DNA of 64,000 nucleotides from Pseudomonas palmensis (GTDB lineage Bacteria > Pseudomonadota > Gammaproteobacteria > Pseudomonadales > Pseudomonadaceae): NCBI RefSeq assembly GCF_017848315.1, contig NZ_JAFKEC010000010.1, positions 1 to 64,000 on the forward strand, in the 5' to 3' direction. Shown here in pieces: positions 63,381 through 64,000 of this stretch. The notes under the pieces were generated by a model that searched no databases, was not told where the DNA came from, and saw nothing but the letters and a program-made list of their open reading frames with translations. Each line of letters begins with the position of its first letter. The first letter of the stretch is position 1. Made by a program: the position numbers and the translations under genes.

Positions 63381-64000
63381 TCAGAGCACCGCCTTCGGAT
63401 ACGAGCCCAGTACCTTCAGGGCCACCGCCTCCTGGCTGATCTGCTCCAGCACCGCCTTGATCAACGGGTCACGATGGTGGCCGACGAAGTCGATGAAGAA
63501 CACGTAGGTCCACTTGCCGCTGCGCGAGGGACGGGTCTCGATGCGGGTCAGGTCGATGCCGTTCTCGTGGAACGGTACCAGCAGTTCGTGCAACGCACCC
63601 GGCTTGTTGCTCATCGAAACGATGATCGAGGTCTTGTCATCACCGGTCGGTGGCACTTCCTGGTTGCCGATCATCAGGAAGCGCGTGGCATTGTCCGGAC
63701 GGTCTTCGATTTTCTCCGCCAGGCGTGTCAGACCGTACAGCCCGGCCGCCATGTCACCGGCGATCGCCGCCGAATTCCACTCGCCCTTGACCCGCTTGGC
63801 AGCTTCGGCATTGCTCGATACCGCCACCCGCTCGACGTTCGGATAATGAGCATCCAGCCACTTGCGGCACTGGGCCAGCGACTGGGCGTGGGAGTAGATA
63901 CGGCTGATGCTGTCGGTCTTGGTATTCTCGCCAACCAGCAGGTGGTGGTGAATGCGCAGCTCGACTTCGCCGCAGATCACCATGTCGTGCTCGAGGAAGC
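63381..64000 (-). CDS. pheA: Chorismate mutase/prephenate dehydratase, C-terminal part (5' end outside window)
   Basis: The frame continues past the right edge (FLEHDMVICGEVELR). The last 206 residues contain the prephenate dehydratase catalytic region (NATRFLMIGNQE), preceded by the LRIHHHLL pattern, and then the ACT regulatory domain (KTSIIVSMSNKPGALHELLVPFHENGIDLTRIETRPS in pieces), which binds phenylalanine for feedback inhibition. The chorismate mutase part is outside. It makes phenylpyruvate for phenylalanine. Confidence 0.96.
   Translation of the reverse strand, partial: FLEHDMVICGEVELRIHHHLLVGENTKTDSISRIYSHAQSLAQCRKWLDAHYPNVERVAVSSNAEAAKRVKGEWNSAAIAGDMAAGLYGLTRLAEKIEDRPDNATRFLMIGNQEVPPTGDDKTSIIVSMSNKPGALHELLVPFHENGIDLTRIETRPSRSGKWTYVFFIDFVGHHRDPLIKAVLEQISQEAVALKVLGSYPKAVL

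Noticed and set aside
61091..63439. Long open frame (782 codons) opposite tyrA-aroA
   Set aside because: Antisense shadow caused by high third-position GC; the minus-strand fusion has all catalytic motifs.
1..64000. CRISPR arrays, insertion sequences, prophage genes or integrase attachment sites
   Set aside because: No regularly spaced direct repeats, transposase, integrase or phage genes were seen; the short repeats are REP-type palindromes.

Overview
The window is chromosomal DNA from a Pseudomonas, most likely the P. putida group. Evidence: a very high G+C core with GC-rich codon use, the earP-efp pair with Arg32 in EF-P, the fused tyrA-aroA gene followed by cmk, rpsA, ihfB and lapA, the Pseudomonas-restricted DUF3509 and DUF2897 families, and many REP-like palindromes of the type built on ttcgccggcaaggccggctcc. 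No insertion sequence, prophage, CRISPR array or rRNA was seen. One tRNA gene, tRNA-Ser(GGA), is present.

Layout. 1-3.6 kb: end of a LysR regulator, an OhrR-like two-cysteine MarR repressor, EF-P and its arginine rhamnosyltransferase EarP, and two small genes, one GreA/GreB-like. 3.6-8.1 kb: a LysR regulator divergent from an MFS exporter, then a TonB-dependent siderophore receptor. 8.2-14.7 kb: housekeeping and hypothetical genes (tRNA-Ser, crotonase, PlsC, CorA, a glutamine amidotransferase, a c-type cytochrome, an RraB-like protein). 14.7-17.4 kb: two tandem Tli4-like (T6SS lipase immunity) paralogues with no effector beside them. 17.4-25 kb: an LtaS-like phosphoglycerol transferase, Ogt, a ZIP transporter, an ankyrin protein, a DUF3509 gene behind a very good sigma-54 promoter, and an acireductone-dioxygenase-like protein that has lost most of its metal ligands. 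25-37.5 kb: aroC, prmB, an isochorismatase-like protein without the usual cysteine, an Smr protein, folE, glutaredoxin, GST, BenE, an SDR, an MDR oxidoreductase, pyrF, DUF2897 and comEA.

37.6-57.7 kb is the variable surface-polysaccharide locus, inserted between pyrF/comEA and lapA/ihfB/rpsA, the usual place for O-antigen genes in Pseudomonas. It is visibly richer in A+T and is almost all transcribed leftward: two Wzz co-polymerases, a Wzy-like polymerase, a flippase, a natural fusion of a radical SAM enzyme with a polysaccharide pyruvyltransferase, a GT4 glycosyltransferase, a WecG/TagA-type glycosyltransferase, gmd and fcl (GDP-L-fucose), manC, galE, a WcaJ/PssA-type initiating transferase and a second Wzy/WaaL-like protein. 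An LPS-kinase-like gene sits at the left edge, and a decayed MBL/beta-CASP exonuclease pseudogene sits at the right edge. The precursor genes (UDP-Gal, GDP-Fuc, a hexose-1-P initiating enzyme, pyruvyl transfer) resemble the colanic-acid sugar set. That comparison is inference from families only.

57.7-64 kb: lapA, ihfB, rpsA, cmk, the tyrA-aroA fusion and the 3' part of pheA, all leftward, forming aromatic amino acid synthesis and translation functions. The most novel-looking item is the 751-residue radical SAM/pyruvyltransferase fusion. The degenerate acireductone dioxygenase, the sigma-54/DUF3509 unit and the orphan immunity pair come next.
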